Positions 32,574 through 41,800 of a stretch of DNA of 43,536 bases are shown here, piece by piece (position 1 is the first letter of the stretch; every line of letters begins with the position of its first letter). The stretch is from Acidimicrobiales bacterium. Lineage in GTDB: Bacteria > Actinomycetota > Acidimicrobiia > Acidimicrobiales > VFJN01. Under the pieces are notes generated by a model. It saw nothing but the letters and a program-made list of their open reading frames with translations, searched no databases and was not told where the DNA came from. The stretch is from assembly GCA_035316325.1 (NCBI GenBank), contig DATHJB010000109.1:1-43536 (forward strand), read 5' to 3'. The translations under genes were made by a program, and so were the position numbers.

Positions 32574-33215
32574 ATGGAGGACGACTTCCTCGACGACGAC
32601 GTCCTGGTCGCAGCCCTGCGCCGGGGAGACGAGACGGCCTTCGGCTGGCTGCTCGACCGCTACGACCGGTCGCTGCGGCGGCTGGCGGGCTCGTTCGTCG
32701 CGTCGTCGGCGACCGCCGACGAGGTGGTGCAGGAGACGTGGCTCGCCGTCATCGAGGGCATCGACCGCTTCGAGGGACGGTCGGCGCTCAAGACGTGGAT
32801 CTGCCGGATCCTCATGAACAAGGCCCGCACCCGGGGCGCCCGGGACAGCCGCTCGGTCCCGTTCGCCGCGGTCGGCGACGACGGCCTCGGCCCCACGTTC
32901 CCGCCCGAGCGCTTCGCCCCCGCCGACCATCCGCAGTGGCCGGGGCACTGGGTCGACCCGCCGCCGCCGTGGGACGAGCTGCCGCCGGCGCGGCTGGAGG
33001 CGCAGGAGACGCTGGCGCAGGTGTGGGCGGCGATCGCCGAGCTGCCGCAACCGCACCGCAGCGTGATCACGCTGCGCGACGTCGAGGGCTGGTCGTCGGC
33101 CGAGGTGTGCGCCGTCCTCGACCTCACCCCCGCCAACCAGCGGGTCGTTCTGCACCGGGCGCGGGCGAAGGTGCGGTCGGCCCTGGAGAGCTACCTCACG
33201 GAGGTGTCCGTATGA
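32574..33215 (+). CDS. ECF-type RNA polymerase sigma factor
   Basis: 213 residues from ATG 32574. Region 2 shows DDVLVAALRRGDETAFGWLL, then ASSATADEVVQETWLAVIEG and FEGRSALKTWICRILMNKA. Region 4 shows ELPQPHRSVITLRDVEGWSS, then AEVCAVLDLTPANQRVVLHR and ARAKVRSAL. The linker between them is unusually Pro/Trp-rich (ADHPQWPGHWVDPPPPW). The gene overlaps the zinc-finger anti-sigma gene (ATGA), the usual arrangement for co-translation of a sigma factor with its inhibitor. The stimulus and target promoters are unknown. Confidence 0.94.
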   Translation: MEDDFLDDDVLVAALRRGDETAFGWLLDRYDRSLRRLAGSFVASSATADEVVQETWLAVIEGIDRFEGRSALKTWICRILMNKARTRGARDSRSVPFAAVGDDGLGPTFPPERFAPADHPQWPGHWVDPPPPWDELPPARLEAQETLAQVWAAIAELPQPHRSVITLRDVEGWSSAEVCAVLDLTPANQRVVLHRARAKVRSALESYLTEVSV

Positions 33216-33475
33216 GTGCCCCGACTCCCGACGACCTGCCGTGCCAGCAGTTCGTGGAGCTCGTGACCGACTACCTCGACGACGCGCTCCCCGACGGGCA
33301 ACGGGAGCAGATCGACGAGCACCTCGGCTACTGCGACGGCTGCACCACGGTGCTGGCCCAGTGGCGCGAGGTCGTCCGCCTCACCGGCCGCCTGGCCGAA
33401 TCCGAGGTCGACGAGGTCGAGCCCCACACCCGCGACCAGCTGATGGCCACGTTCCGCCGCCACCACGGCAGCTGA
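33212..33475 (+). CDS. Soluble zinc-finger anti-sigma factor (zf-HC2)
   Basis: 87 residues. The zinc-binding anti-sigma domain is evident: CQQFVELVTDYLDDALPDGQ, then a His-x3-Cys-x2-Cys motif in HLGYCDGCTT, followed by helices that would wrap around the sigma factor (VLAQWREVVRLTGRLAESEV). There is no transmembrane helix, so it acts in the cytosol, perhaps as a redox-responsive (RsrA-like) inhibitor in which zinc release frees the sigma factor. The start overlaps the sigma stop. The gene ends 7 bases before the stop of the convergent TSUP permease gene. Confidence 0.93.
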   Translation: MSAPTPDDLPCQQFVELVTDYLDDALPDGQREQIDEHLGYCDGCTTVLAQWREVVRLTGRLAESEVDEVEPHTRDQLMATFRRHHGS

Positions 33476-33482
33476 TCGGAGC

Positions 33483-34406
33483 TCAGCCGCCGGGGAGCAG
33501 GGCGGGGCGGGCGTCCTCCTGGACCGGCCCACCGCGGAGCGACACGCGGGCGGCGACGGCCACCAGCGTCGCGACCGCCGCGTAGGCCGCCCACCGGGAC
33601 AGACCGAGGTCGGCGGCGCCGGCCAGGTCACGGGTGCTGGTGAGCAGCAGCAGCCCGCCGGCGCCGACTCCGAGCCAGCGGGGTGCCAGGTGTCGCACCA
33701 CCCACGCCGCCACGGGTGCCGCCGTCACACCGCCGAGCAGCATCGCCACCAGGATCCCGAGGTCGACACCGGCGCCGTTCAGCGAGGCGATCAGCGTGCC
33801 GGACGCCGTGAGGGCGACGGCCACCTCCGCGGTGTTGACCGAGCCGATCGCCACGCGCGGCTCCAGGCCGGGCCGCCCCAGCAGCACCGGCGTCACCACC
33901 GGGCCCCAGGCGCCGACCAGTCCGTTGGTCACGCCGCCGAGAAACGCCGCCACCAGGATCCCCGGGTGGTAGACGTCGTCCGGCACCGACGGCCCCGACG
34001 GCCCCGCCGGTCGCGACGACACCGCCGGTCCCCCGGTCGCCGGGGGGCGGCTGAAGCGCAGGAGCATGCGGAGGCCCACCAGCAGCAGCAGGCCGGCGAG
34101 GTAGGGCCGGAGGGCGCCACCGTCGACGTTGGCGAGCACGGTCACACCGACCAGGGCACCGAGGCTGCCCGGCACGGCCAGCCGCACCACCAGGCCGCGG
34201 TCGACGTTGCCGAAGCGGTAGTGGGCCATGCCCCCGGCCAGGCCACTCGCCACCTTGGCCACGTTCACGGTGGTCGACACCGCCGCGGGCGCCAGGCCGG
34301 CGCCGAGGAGGAGCGTCGACGAGGTCGGGCCGAAGCCCATGCCCAGCGCCCCGTCGACGAGCGACGCCACCAGGCCCGCGACCGTGACGAGGATCAGCAG
34401 CCCCAT
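33483..34406 (-). CDS. TSUP (TauE/SafE) family permease
   Basis: 307 residues with about eight membrane segments in two related halves. The first half begins MGLLILVTVAGLVASLVDGA and contains GMGFGPTSSTLLLGAGL and VAKVASGLAGGMAHYRFGNV. The second begins YHPGILVAAFLGGVTNGLVG and contains WGPVVTPVLLGRPGLEPRVA. Paired Gly-rich helices and a central Pro/Ser-rich loop (about residues 130-150) are typical of TauE/SafE exporters and importers of sulfite, sulfonates or related anions. Substrate not determinable. It is divergent from the DUF4032 gene and convergent with the anti-sigma gene. Confidence 0.92.
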   Translation of the reverse strand: MGLLILVTVAGLVASLVDGALGMGFGPTSSTLLLGAGLAPAAVSTTVNVAKVASGLAGGMAHYRFGNVDRGLVVRLAVPGSLGALVGVTVLANVDGGALRPYLAGLLLLVGLRMLLRFSRPPATGGPAVSSRPAGPSGPSVPDDVYHPGILVAAFLGGVTNGLVGAWGPVVTPVLLGRPGLEPRVAIGSVNTAEVAVALTASGTLIASLNGAGVDLGILVAMLLGGVTAAPVAAWVVRHLAPRWLGVGAGGLLLLTSTRDLAGAADLGLSRWAAYAAVATLVAVAARVSLRGGPVQEDARPALLPGG

Positions 34407-34470
34407 GAGCCACCATTCCTACCGGAACAGTGGGCAATGGCCAAACCCCGAGCGCCGGTAGCGTGCGGAC

Positions 34471-35745
34471 GTGGCGAGATCGCCGGGGCCACGGTCGTTC
34501 CACCTGGTGGCCCGTGCCGGCTACCCCGACTTCCTGGACTTCCCGTGGGAGCGGCCTCTGGCCGAGTGGGACGACCCACGGATCGTCGACTACACGGCCG
34601 GCGTGTCGCGCCACGTCGTGCGCTTCGTCGCCGAGGGCGGGCACGCCTACGCCCTCAAGGAGACGACGCTCCCCCTGGCGCAGCGGGAGTACTCGCTGCT
34701 CAAGGAGCTGCTCGACGAGAACCTGCCGGTGGTGAAGCCGGTGGGCGTGGTCAGCGAGCGGCCGGCGGCTCCAGGCGACGACGACCTCGGCGCGGTCCTC
34801 ATCACCAAGCACCTCGAGTACTCGCTCCCCTACCGCACCCTGTTCGCCGGCCGCGGCATCGCCGACGTGCGCAGCCGGCTCATCGACGCCCTGGCCCTGC
34901 TGCTCGTCCGGCTCCACCTGGCCGGGTTCTTCTGGGGCGACTGCTCGCTGTCGAACGTCCTGTTCCGCCGCGACGCCGGCTGCCTGTTCGCCTACCTGGT
35001 CGACGCCGAGACCGGTGAGCGGCACGCCCGCCTGTCCGACGGCCAGCGCAACCACGACCTCGTGATCGCCACCGAGAACCTGGCCGGCGAGCTGCTCGAC
35101 CTGTGCGAGGCCAGCCGCCTGCCGTCCGACGTCGACCCGCTCGAGACCGCCGACGAGCTGGCCCGCAGCTACGAGTCGCTGTGGAGGGAGCTGCGCCGTC
35201 CCGAGGTGATCGGGCCGGCCGCCCCCGACGAACGGCACCGCATCGCCGCCCGCATCCGCCGGCTGAACGAGCTCGGCTTCGACGTCGAGGAGCTCGAGCT
35301 GGTGCGCCAGGCCGACGGCGACGAGCTGCACATGGTGGCGAGCGTGCTGGAGGAGGGCCACCACTCCCGCCGGCTGGCCGCCCTCACCGGCATCAAGGCC
35401 CAGGAGAACCAGGCCCGGCGGCTGCTCAACGACCTGGCCGAATACCGGGCCTGCCTGCAGCACGAGGAGGGCCGGGAGGTGCCGGACGCCATCGCCGCCT
35501 ACCGCTGGCTCGCCGAGGTCTACGAGCCGACGCTGGCCCGGGTGCCCGACGACCTCCAGGACCGGCTCCCGGCGCCCGAGCTGTTCCACGAGATCCTGGA
35601 GCACCGCTGGTACCTGGGCGAGGAGCGCCAGGGCGACGTCGACCTGGCCGAGGCCGCCGACGACTACATCGATGCCGAGCTGCGCAACCGCTCCGCCGAG
35701 TACCCGGCCCTCGTCCTCCCGCCCGACGCCCCTGCTGACGGCTGA
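34471..35745 (+). CDS. DUF4032 protein with protein-kinase-like fold
   Basis: 424 residues from GTG 34471. The N-terminal half shows the landmarks of a small-molecule or LPS-type kinase: Lys63 in AYALKETTLP, Glu73 in QREYSLLKEL, the catalytic-loop pattern with Asp157 and Asn162 in WGDCSLSNVLF, and the metal-binding Asp178 in YLVDAETGE. The C-terminal half (about 200-424) is the DUF4032 helical region, including GLR-like helices (HRIAARIRRLNELGFDVEEL), ALTGIKAQENQARRLLNDLA and ILEHRWYLGE. The family is common in actinobacteria and lacks an assigned substrate. The catalytic residues appear intact, so activity is plausible. Confidence 0.87.
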   Translation: MARSPGPRSFHLVARAGYPDFLDFPWERPLAEWDDPRIVDYTAGVSRHVVRFVAEGGHAYALKETTLPLAQREYSLLKELLDENLPVVKPVGVVSERPAAPGDDDLGAVLITKHLEYSLPYRTLFAGRGIADVRSRLIDALALLLVRLHLAGFFWGDCSLSNVLFRRDAGCLFAYLVDAETGERHARLSDGQRNHDLVIATENLAGELLDLCEASRLPSDVDPLETADELARSYESLWRELRRPEVIGPAAPDERHRIAARIRRLNELGFDVEELELVRQADGDELHMVASVLEEGHHSRRLAALTGIKAQENQARRLLNDLAEYRACLQHEEGREVPDAIAAYRWLAEVYEPTLARVPDDLQDRLPAPELFHEILEHRWYLGEERQGDVDLAEAADDYIDAELRNRSAEYPALVLPPDAPADG

Positions 35746-35753
35746 GGCCCGGG

Positions 35754-36887
35754 TCAGGCGCCGGCGAGCAGGTCGTCGAGCACCTCGACGGCCAGGCCGA
35801 AGGCGACGGTCATGCCGATGCCGGACGTGACCGACACCACCCGCGCCCCGGGGCCGGGCGTGGCGACGAGCAGGTCGTCGGGGGCCGTGGCGTAGGTGCC
35901 GCGCCAGCGCTGGCGGACCACCAGGCGGTCGACGCCGAGGAGGCGGGCCGTCTCGGCGAGGAGGATCTCGTCGAGGCTGTCGTCGCTGAACGGGTCGACG
36001 GTGCGGGTGTGGTGGTGGGTGTCGCCGATGGTGAGGTCGCCGCCGGGGAGCTGGGTGAACATGAGGTTCACGTCGGCGGCGAGGACGTCGGGGCGCTCGA
36101 CCGCGATCCGGGCCCACAGCGCCGGCAGCGACGGGCACGCCGCGAACCCGCCGTAGCGCAGCAGCGACGTGCCGCTGAGCACGGCCGGGTCGACCCGGTA
36201 CCCGGGGCCACTGGGGGCGGCGACCCGCAGCATGTGCAGCACACAGCGCTCGACCTCGGCTTCCCGGGCGATGTCGGGGAACAGGCGGTCGACGTCGTGG
36301 CCCACGCAGACGACGGCCCGGTCGGCCTCGATCGTCCCCCGGCTCGTGCGCACGGAGCCCTCCTCCAGGCCCGTGAGCGATGTCTCCCAGAGGAGATCGA
36401 CGCCGGGCTGGTCGGCCAGCCACGCGGCCAGCGCCCCGACGGCCCGGCGCTGGTCGACGCGCAGGTCCTGCGGCAGGTAGGCGCCGCCGACCACGTCGCC
36501 CCCGACCAGGGGGACGCGCCGGCGCAGCTCGGCCACGCCCAGCAGCTCGGCCTCCCCTGCCCGCCCGGTGGTGAACTCCTCCAGCACGTCGAGCTCCTCC
36601 GACGACCGGGCGACCACGACCGCACCCGACTCCGCCACTCCCACACCCGCCCGCGTCCCGACGTCGATCCAGCGCTCGCGGGAGGCCCGGGCCAGGTCGA
36701 GGTTGTGGCCGGCCTGGGCGGTGATGCAGGCGTGGCCGAAGTTGCGGACCGACGCCCCGACGGCCCGGTCGTCACGCTCGACCACGGTCACCGTCAGGCC
36801 CCGGCGCTGGGCCTCGACGGCGTGCGCCAGCCCGACGATCCCGGCCCCGACCACCACGAGATCACTGCGTCCGTACGGGTCGTCCAC
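35754..36887 (-). CDS. FAD-dependent oxidoreductase, TIGR03364-like (phosphonate-associated DAO family)
   Basis: 377 residues from GTG 36887; a longer open frame upstream crosses the divergent gene and is not real. The FAD-binding Rossmann motif DLVVVGAGIVGLAHAVEAQR is at the very N-terminus, then VERDDRAVGASVRNFGHACI, the middle region GVAELRRRVPLVGGDVVGGA, and the C-terminal FAD contact VVSVTSGIGMTVAFGLAVEV. The NFGHA and GMT features match the D-amino-acid-oxidase subfamily found next to phosphonatase-like hydrolases, and such a hydrolase is encoded divergently, 25 bases away. It probably oxidises an aminophosphonate or related amine to an aldehyde. Confidence 0.85.
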   Translation of the reverse strand: MDDPYGRSDLVVVGAGIVGLAHAVEAQRRGLTVTVVERDDRAVGASVRNFGHACITAQAGHNLDLARASRERWIDVGTRAGVGVAESGAVVVARSSEELDVLEEFTTGRAGEAELLGVAELRRRVPLVGGDVVGGAYLPQDLRVDQRRAVGALAAWLADQPGVDLLWETSLTGLEEGSVRTSRGTIEADRAVVCVGHDVDRLFPDIAREAEVERCVLHMLRVAAPSGPGYRVDPAVLSGTSLLRYGGFAACPSLPALWARIAVERPDVLAADVNLMFTQLPGGDLTIGDTHHHTRTVDPFSDDSLDEILLAETARLLGVDRLVVRQRWRGTYATAPDDLLVATPGPGARVVSVTSGIGMTVAFGLAVEVLDDLLAGA

Positions 36888-36911
36888 GACGCCGAGGCTA
36901 CGGTCCCGGTG

Positions 36912-37538
36912 GTGATCGACCTGGTCGCACTCGACATGGCCGGCACCACCGTCGAGGAGCACGGCGCCGTCTACGAGGTGCTCCGTGAGGTGGTCGGCGT
37001 GGCGGACGTCGGGGCCTGGATGGGTGCCGACAAGCGGGAGGCCATCGCCGCCCTGGCCGGTCCGGGCGCGGACGTCGACGGGCTCTACCGTCGGTTCGTC
37101 ACCCGCCTGGCCGAGCGCTACCGGCAGCGGCCCCCGGAGCCCATCCCCGGCGTGGTCGAGGCGCTGGCGACGCTGCGGGACCGGGGCGTCCGCGTCGCGC
37201 TCACCACCGGGTTCGGGCGCGACGTCGCCGAACCGCTGCTGGCGTCGCTGGGCTGGGATGTCGGCACGACGGTCGACGCCGTGGTGTGCGCCGACGAGGT
37301 CGCCGCCGGCCGGCCCGCCCCCTACCTGGTGTTCCGGGCCATGGAGCGCGCCGGGGCCCGGCGGGTCGACCGGGTGCTGGTGGCCGGCGACACCACCGCC
37401 GACCTGGAGGCGGGCACCAACGCGGGCGCCGGCGTCGTCGTCGGCGTGGGGACGGGCGGCTGCACCCTCGACCAGCTCGCCCACGCTCCGCACACGCACC
37501 TGTTGCCCAGCGTGACGGGCATCGTCGACCTGGTCTGA
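36912..37538 (+). CDS. Phosphonatase-like HAD hydrolase (TIGR03351-like)
   Basis: 208 residues from GTG 36912 (or 36909). HAD motifs: LVALDMAGTTVEEHG with the nucleophile Asp followed by Met-Ala-Gly-Thr-Thr, as in phosphonatase relatives; the motif 2 Thr in VALTTGFG; a basic region at AGRPAPYLVFRAM; and the acidic motif AGDTTADLEAGTNAG. It differs from true PhnX in the cap region. Paired with the divergent FAD oxidase, it would cleave a phosphonoaldehyde or dephosphorylate a related product. This pairing is a known genomic association; the exact substrate is not settled by sequence. Confidence 0.87.
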   Translation: MIDLVALDMAGTTVEEHGAVYEVLREVVGVADVGAWMGADKREAIAALAGPGADVDGLYRRFVTRLAERYRQRPPEPIPGVVEALATLRDRGVRVALTTGFGRDVAEPLLASLGWDVGTTVDAVVCADEVAAGRPAPYLVFRAMERAGARRVDRVLVAGDTTADLEAGTNAGAGVVVGVGTGGCTLDQLAHAPHTHLLPSVTGIVDLV

Positions 37539-37566
37539 ACGGGGCTACCGCCCGTACCCTCAGGGC

Positions 37567-38784
37567 GTGCGAGCGCTCGAAGAGGCCCCGTTCCTCGACG
37601 TCTTCTCGCCCGAGTTCACCGAGAACCCCGCCCCGGTCGTCGACGAACTGCGCTCGTCGACGGCCCTCGTGCGGACGCCGATCGGCGTGCTGGTGATCCG
37701 GCGTGACGTCGTCCAGGCGCTGCTGACGGACCGTCGCCTGCGCAGCGCCGTCCCCGACATCGTGCGCATGCAGGGCGTCAGCGACGGCCTCATCCACCAG
37801 CTCGTCGGCGACTCGCTGCTCGCCCAGGAGGGCGATGGGCACGCCCGGCTCCGCACCCTGGTCAACCGGGCCTTCACGCCGCGGGCCGTCGAGCCGCACC
37901 GCCCGGTCATGCGCGAGATCCTCCAGGGCCTGCTGGCGCCCCTCTACGAGCGGGGACGCTGCGAGCTGATGGCCGAAGTCGCCGACCACTACCCCATCCA
38001 GGTGATGTGCGCGCTGCTCGGCGTCCCCGACGAGGACCACGAGGACTTCGCCCGCTGGAACACGGCCCTCACCTGGGTGCTGTCGTTCGAGCTGGGAGCC
38101 CACCTGGAGGAGGCGCTGTGGGGCGCCTCGCAGATGGACGCCTACGTCGCCCGCCTGATCGCCGAGCGGCGCCGCGAGCCCCGCGACGACCTCGTCACCA
38201 CCCTCGCCCAGGCCGAGGAATCCGGCGACCGGCTGTCCGACGGCGAGCTGCGGTCGCTGATCGCCGGCCTCCTGTTCGCCGGGTTCGACACCACCCGCAA
38301 CCAGCTCGGCCTGGCGATGGCGCTGTTCGCCGAGCGACCCGACCAGTGGGCGCTGCTGGTCGATCGGCCCGACCTGGTGCCGCAGGCGGTCGACGAGGTG
38401 ATGCGGGTGAGCGGTGCCGTCGGGCTCGCCCCGCGCCTCACCGTCGAGGACGTCGAGATCGCCGACCACCTCGTGCCCGCCGGCACCCTGGTCTCCCTGT
38501 CGCTGGCCGCCGCCAACTACGACCCGTCCGTGTTCGTCGACCCGCGGGACTTCGACATCACCGTCGTGCGGGCCCCGCACCACACCTTCGGCGGCGGCCC
38601 CCACTACTGCCTCGGCGCCAACCTGGCCCGGGCCGAGATGCAGGAGGCGTTGCTGCAGCTCACGGCCCTGATGCCCACGTTCTCGCTCGACGGCGAGCCC
38701 ACCTGGCGCACCCCGATGGGCATCTTCGGCCCCCAGACGCTCCCCCTCCGCTTCACCCCGGGCACCGCCGCGCTGTCGGCCTGA
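37567..38784 (+). CDS. Cytochrome P450
   Basis: 405 residues from GTG 37567, soluble bacterial class. The oxygen-binding I-helix is AGFDTTRNQLG (about 238), the E-x-x-R motif is EVMR (277-280), and the heme loop is FGGGPHYCLGANLARAEM with thiolate Cys348. The substrate-side elements (HARLRTLVNRAFTPRAVEPH) are normal. It should hydroxylate a small lipid or secondary metabolite using electrons from a ferredoxin, but no ferredoxin or reductase gene is adjacent. It starts 28 bases after the HAD gene on the same strand, so they could share a transcript, although a pathway link is not evident. Confidence 0.96.
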   Translation: MRALEEAPFLDVFSPEFTENPAPVVDELRSSTALVRTPIGVLVIRRDVVQALLTDRRLRSAVPDIVRMQGVSDGLIHQLVGDSLLAQEGDGHARLRTLVNRAFTPRAVEPHRPVMREILQGLLAPLYERGRCELMAEVADHYPIQVMCALLGVPDEDHEDFARWNTALTWVLSFELGAHLEEALWGASQMDAYVARLIAERRREPRDDLVTTLAQAEESGDRLSDGELRSLIAGLLFAGFDTTRNQLGLAMALFAERPDQWALLVDRPDLVPQAVDEVMRVSGAVGLAPRLTVEDVEIADHLVPAGTLVSLSLAAANYDPSVFVDPRDFDITVVRAPHHTFGGGPHYCLGANLARAEMQEALLQLTALMPTFSLDGEPTWRTPMGIFGPQTLPLRFTPGTAALSA

Positions 38785-38890
38785 CGGGCACCGTTCGGGC
38801 CCGTCCTGGGGCTGCGGCGGCGCGATCCCTGTCGGTGGGGCCGGTGGTACTTTGCGGAGGGACAGGCCACAGGGAGGCGGAGGTAGACCC

Positions 38891-41800
38891 GTGACCGAGC
38901 TCGGGGCCATCCATGAGGACGTGCGGTGCGACCAGGTGGCCGCGGCCGATCTGGCCGCCGAGCTCCGGTCGTCCGCCTCCGTGCTCGAGGGCCAGGTCAC
39001 CGAGCGGGGCAACCTGCGCGCCACGGCCCGCACCTACTGGCAGGGCCGCTACGGCGACGAGTTCGACGACCGCCAGACCACCTGCACCGGCGACGCCACC
39101 CGCGTGGCCGCGTCGCTCCGGACCGCCGCCGACAACCTCGACGAGCTGGCCCGTCAGGCCCAGGCCGAGCAGGACCGTCGGGTCCAGGCCCGCGAGTGGG
39201 AGGCGTCGCAGGACAACGGCGGCGGCATCGGCGGCTTCGTCAGCGACGTGGGCGACAGCATCCACGACACGTTCATGGGCGAGGACGACGTCCCGCCGCC
39301 CGGTCCGCCCATCGAACCGCCGAGCATCCCGGTGGAGGACCCGGGCGTCGTCACCCGCAACGTGGGCGCGGGTGGACCGGCGGCCTCGTACGGCACCAGG
39401 GGCGTGTCGTCGGCCCGGCCCGACGACCTCGACACCTGGGCGTCGGCGAGCCGGGGCCACGACACCACCGTGTCGCCCCACACGACGTCGCTCGACACCC
39501 TCCACGGCGACTTCACGTCGACCCTCGGCTGGGGGCACTTCGACGCGTCGTCGCTGATCAGCGCCATCGGCACGTGGGTGCAGTGGAACGAGACCGACGC
39601 CCAGTGGGCCACCACCATCGCCCAGGCGTTCCGCGACGCCGGCAGCGGCACGGTGTCCGACGCCGTCATCGACGCCCGCCTCGACGCCGCCGGGCTCGAC
39701 GGCCCCCGCCAGTCGGTCACCTACGACAACCCCAGCGCCTGGGGCCAGCCGCCCACCAGCGGCTACTCCGACGACCCGGTCAACACGGCCAACGGCAACT
39801 TCGTGGAGGCCGAGGTCGATCTCGACGCCGGCGGGCTGTGCCGGTTGCTCCAGTTCACCCGCAGCTACAACAGCCGGTCCGACCGGGTGGGGGCGTTCGG
39901 GCCGGGCTGGTCGTCGTGGACGTCGGTCCGGCTGCGGGCCGAGCCCGACGGCGCCCACTGGGTCGGGCCGGACGGCCAGGAGGTGGTGATCCCCCGCGTG
40001 CCGGGCGGCACCAACGGGTCGGCCTACCGGCGGGTGGCGGCGGTGCCGGGGCTGGTGGCGCAGGCGGACGACGGCGGGCTGGTGCTGGAGGGCATCGGCG
40101 GGGGCAGCCGCCTGGTGTTCGACGCGGCGGGGCGGCCGGTGGTGGCCGACGACGGGCCGGGCACCGAGGTGCGCTTCGTCCACGACGGCGACCGGCTGGT
40201 GGAGCTGCGGCACCGGGGCGGTCGGTCGGTACGGCTGGAGTGGTCGGATGACCGGGTCGTGGCGGTCCGCGGCTCCGACGGCCGGGCGGTCACCTACTCC
40301 TACGACGACGCCGGTCGCCTGGTCGAGGCCGCCGGCGGGCCCCGGGGCCTCCGCCACTACCAGCTCGACCGCGACCGCGACGGTGGCCGCATCGTCGCCG
40401 TGGTCGATGCCGACGGCGTGATGGAGGTCTACAACCGCTACGACGACGACGGCCGGGTGATCGAGCAGCTGTCGCCGTTCGGTCGCCGCTCGCGGTACCG
40501 GTACCTGGGCGGCCGGGTGACGGTCGTCGACGATGACGCCGGCGGCCCGGCCAACAGCTACGTGCACGACGACCAGGGGCGGCTCGTCGCTGCCATCGAC
40601 GGGCACGGCAACGAGCTGACCAAGGAGTACGACGAGTGGGGCAACCCGGTGCGGGTCACCGAGCGCGACGGGTCGACGACCCTGCAGCGCTGGGACGACC
40701 GCGCCCGCCTCGTCCGCCGGCAGGCACCCGACGGGTCGTGGTTCACCTTCGACCACGACGAGCTGGGGCGGGTGGTGCGGGTCTCGGCCTCGACGGGCGC
40801 CGCGACGTCGTACCGCTACGAGGGCGTCGAGCGGGCGCCGGTCGAGATCGTCGACCCCGAGGGCGCCGTCACCCGGCTGGAGGTGCGCGACGGCCTGGTC
40901 CACCGGGTGGTCAACGCCGACGGCGTCGAGGTGCGCTTCGGCTTCGACGCCGACGGCGAGCTGACGTCGCTCACCGACGGGCTCGGCAACACCGCGACGG
41001 TGGAGCGTGACGCCGCCGGGCGGGTGACCGCCACCGTGTCGCCGATGGGCCGGCGCACGTCGCTGGCCTACGACGACGCCGGCCGCCTCGTCGCCCGCAC
41101 CGACGGCGACGGCGCCGTGTGGCGCTACGAGTGGAGCGCCGCCGGTCGCCCCCTCGCCGTCGTCGACCCCACGGGTGCCCGCCGCGAGCAGCGCTTCGGC
41201 GCCCACGGCGAGGCGGAGGAGGTGGTCGACGAGCTCGGCTACGCCACCACCCGCCGGTTCGACAGCCTGGGCAACCTCGTCGGCGTCGTGCTGCCCGACG
41301 GCGCCAAGTGGGAGCTCGACTACGACCGCCTCGGCCGCCTCACTGGGACGAGCGACCCGGCCGGAGCGACGTGGCTGCGGGAGTACGACGTCACCGGCCA
41401 CCTCGTCGGCACGGTCGACCCCAGCGGCACCCGGCGCAGCTCCACCCTCGACGATGCGGGGCGCCTCACCCGCATCCACGACGGGCTGACCGCCGTCGAC
41501 TTCGACCACGACCCGTTGGGGCGGGCGGTCACCAACCGGCGGCCCGACGGCACGTCGACCCAGGCGACCTACGACCTCTGCGGCCGCGTCACCTCGGTGA
41601 CCGACCCCGAGGGTGGGGTGACCCGCTACGCGTACACGCCGGGCGGGCGGCTCGACGCGGTCACGTCGCCGCTGGGGCACGTCACCCGCTACTCGTGGGA
41701 CCGGGCGGGGCGCCGGGTCGCGGTCATGGACCCGGGTGGTCGGCGGTGGTCGCGGCGGCTCGACGGCGAGGGGCGGGTCACGCAGGTGGTCGCCCCCACG

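Noticed and set aside
33628-36423. 931-codon minus-strand open frame
   Set aside because: It crosses the TSUP, DUF4032 and FAD oxidoreductase genes, each of which has clear family motifs in another frame.
38800-38885. Weak inverted pair CCTGTC/GACAGG between the P450 and RHS genes
   Set aside because: The arms are only 6 bases with a long spacer, which is expected by chance in GC-rich sequence.
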